Shown here one piece after another: positions 4,867 through 5,991 of a stretch of DNA of 5,991 nucleotides. Under the pieces are notes generated by a model that saw nothing but the letters and a program-made list of their open reading frames with translations, was not told the origin of the DNA and did not search any database. Source of the stretch: Chloroflexota bacterium (GTDB lineage: Bacteria; Chloroflexota; Limnocylindria; P2-11E). Within the stretch, counting starts at the first letter, position 1, and each line of letters starts with the position of its first letter. A program made the translations under genes and the position numbers. Location: assembly GCA_016875665.1 (NCBI GenBank), contig VGPA01000085.1, forward strand, positions 1-5,991, given 5' to 3'.

Positions 4867-5991
4867 GTGGCCCAAGCCAAGATCGGGCCGGCGGCAGGCG
4901 CGCTCGACGTCGCGCGCGTGCGCGCGGACTTCCCGATCCTCACCCAGCGCGTCCACGGCAAGCCGCTCGTGTATTTGGACAACGCGGCCACGAGCCAGAA
5001 GCCGACCGCGGTGATCGAGGCGGTGAGCCGCGCGTTCACGGAGCACAACGCCAACATTCATCGCGGTGTCTACGAGCTCTCCGAGCGGACCACCGCGCTG
5101 TTCGAGGGTGCGCGAGAGACCGTCGCGCGGTTCATCAACGCGCCCGAGACGCACGAGGTCATCTTCGTGCGCAACGCCACCGAGGCGCTCAATCTCGTGG
5201 CCTACTCGTGGGGGCAGGACAACATCAAGAAGGGCGATCGCATCATCACCACCGTCCTCGAGCACCACTCCAACTTCGTGCCCTGGCAGCAGCTCGCGCA
5301 GCGCGTCGGGGCGGAGGTCGTGGTGATCGACATCGACGACCAGGGGCGGCTGCGGATGGACGATTACGAGCGCGAGGTCGCCAAGGGCGCGCGCCTGGTC
5401 GCGTTCACGCACACGTCCAACGGGCTCGGTGTGGTGAACCCCGCGAAAGAGATGATCGCCAAAGCCAAGGCGGCGGGCGCCACCGTCCTGGTGGACGGGG
5501 CGCAGTCCGTGCCGCACTTCCCGGTGGACGTGCGGGACCTGGGCTGCGACTTCCTCGTGTTCAGCGGACACAAGATGCTCGCCCCGCCCGGCTCGGGCGC
5601 CCTCTGGGGGCGGACCGCGCTCCTGGAAGCGATGCGGCCGTTCCTCTACGGCGGCGACATGATCGCGGCGGTGACGGTGCAGCGCTCGACCTGGAACGAC
5701 CTGCCCTGGAAGTTCGAGGCGGGCACGTCGGCATACGTCGACGCGATCGGCCTCGGCGCGGCCGTCGAGTACCTGAACGCCGTCGGGCTCGAGCGCATCG
5801 AGGCGCACGAGCGCGCGCTGACGCAGGATCTGCTCGCCCGCCTCGGCGAGATGAAGGGCGTGCGGACGTTCGGTCCCGCGGACACGCGCGACCGGTCGGG
5901 AGTCGTCTCCTTCGAGATCGAAGGCGTACACCCGCACGACGTCGCGACGATCCTCGATCGTGGAGGGGTGTGCGTCCGCGCCGGCCACCAC
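4867..5991 (+). CDS. sufS: SufS, cysteine desulfurase (partial, cut at right edge)
   Basis: SufS is a PLP enzyme that takes sulfur from L-cysteine, giving alanine and an enzyme persulfide that feeds the SufBCD scaffold. The 375 residues present match class V aminotransferase-fold group II desulfurases: VRADFPIL and VYLDNAATSQKP near the N-terminus, NIHRGVYELSE in the substrate loop, EHHSNFVPWQ with His133 stacking on PLP, DGAQS with Asp210 and Gln213 contacting the cofactor, and FSGHKMLAPPGSG with Lys236 as the PLP-linking lysine. Residue positions run about 10 above E. coli SufS (His123, Asp200, Lys226). The last codons read RAGHH; in the family the next residue is the catalytic Cys (Cys364 in E. 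coli), so it falls just beyond the window. The GTG at 4867 is chosen for its ribosome binding site and the two-base gap after sufC. Because the gene uses GTG and runs off the edge, an ATG-only search misses its full extent. A GHHC motif, no other Cys-loop, and the suf neighbours favour SufS over IscS. Confidence 0.95.
   Translation, partial: MAQAKIGPAAGALDVARVRADFPILTQRVHGKPLVYLDNAATSQKPTAVIEAVSRAFTEHNANIHRGVYELSERTTALFEGARETVARFINAPETHEVIFVRNATEALNLVAYSWGQDNIKKGDRIITTVLEHHSNFVPWQQLAQRVGAEVVVIDIDDQGRLRMDDYEREVAKGARLVAFTHTSNGLGVVNPAKEMIAKAKAAGATVLVDGAQSVPHFPVDVRDLGCDFLVFSGHKMLAPPGSGALWGRTALLEAMRPFLYGGDMIAAVTVQRSTWNDLPWKFEAGTSAYVDAIGLGAAVEYLNAVGLERIEAHERALTQDLLARLGEMKGVRTFGPADTRDRSGVVSFEIEGVHPHDVATILDRGGVCVRAGHH

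Noticed and set aside
4861..5991. Long open frame on the minus strand (about 376 codons) opposite sufS
   Set aside because: It is the antisense shadow of sufS in high-GC DNA; its translation is Arg/Glu/His/Val-rich without a recognisable domain, while the + strand shows every SufS motif.
5569..5991. Idea that sufS is a pseudogene lacking its catalytic Cys
   Set aside because: The sequence simply ends after RAGHH; the Cys codon would be the next one outside the window, so no loss can be claimed.

Overview
The window comes from a high-GC bacterium (roughly 70% G+C by eye, with G/C-ending codons dominant). It is densely packed on the + strand: four genes are complete, the last is cut by the right edge, and no gap between genes exceeds about 30 bases. 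The lipoprotein signal with a Cys lipobox, the family 5 solute-binding protein and the SUF-type iron-sulfur machinery are bacterial. The phylum cannot be fixed from this sequence. Chloroflexota, Actinomycetota, Dormibacterota and Eremiobacterota-like lineages would all fit the composition and gene style.

Left half (1-3528): a peptide/nickel-type (family 5) extracellular solute-binding lipoprotein is followed after seven bases by a fused membrane/ATPase ABC exporter of the MsbA/LmrA type. A strong Shine-Dalgarno sequence overlaps the stop of the first gene, so the two look co-transcribed. Functionally they are an odd pair, because the binding protein belongs to importers and no importer permease is seen. 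A possible tail of an upstream gene overlaps the start of the binding protein.

Right half (3529-5991): a separate iron-sulfur assembly operon, with an Rrf2-family (IscR-like) regulator with clustered cysteines, then sufC (assembly ATPase), then sufS (cysteine desulfurase, GTG start). The sufS gene stops at the window edge just before the codon expected for its catalytic cysteine. sufB and sufD are not between sufC and sufS, which is unusual.

The most interesting point is the 30-base gap before the regulator. It holds an exact TATAAT at 3543-3548, only 10 bases before the sole available ATG, which implies a nearly leaderless mRNA. Overlapping both that -10 box and the start codon is a 25-bp imperfect inverted repeat (3546-3570) whose size and half-site resemble the type 1 operator of IscR. 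The layout suggests that the regulator senses Fe-S cluster status and represses its own operon by occluding RNA polymerase. No RNA genes, CRISPR arrays, insertion sequences or convincing terminators were seen.
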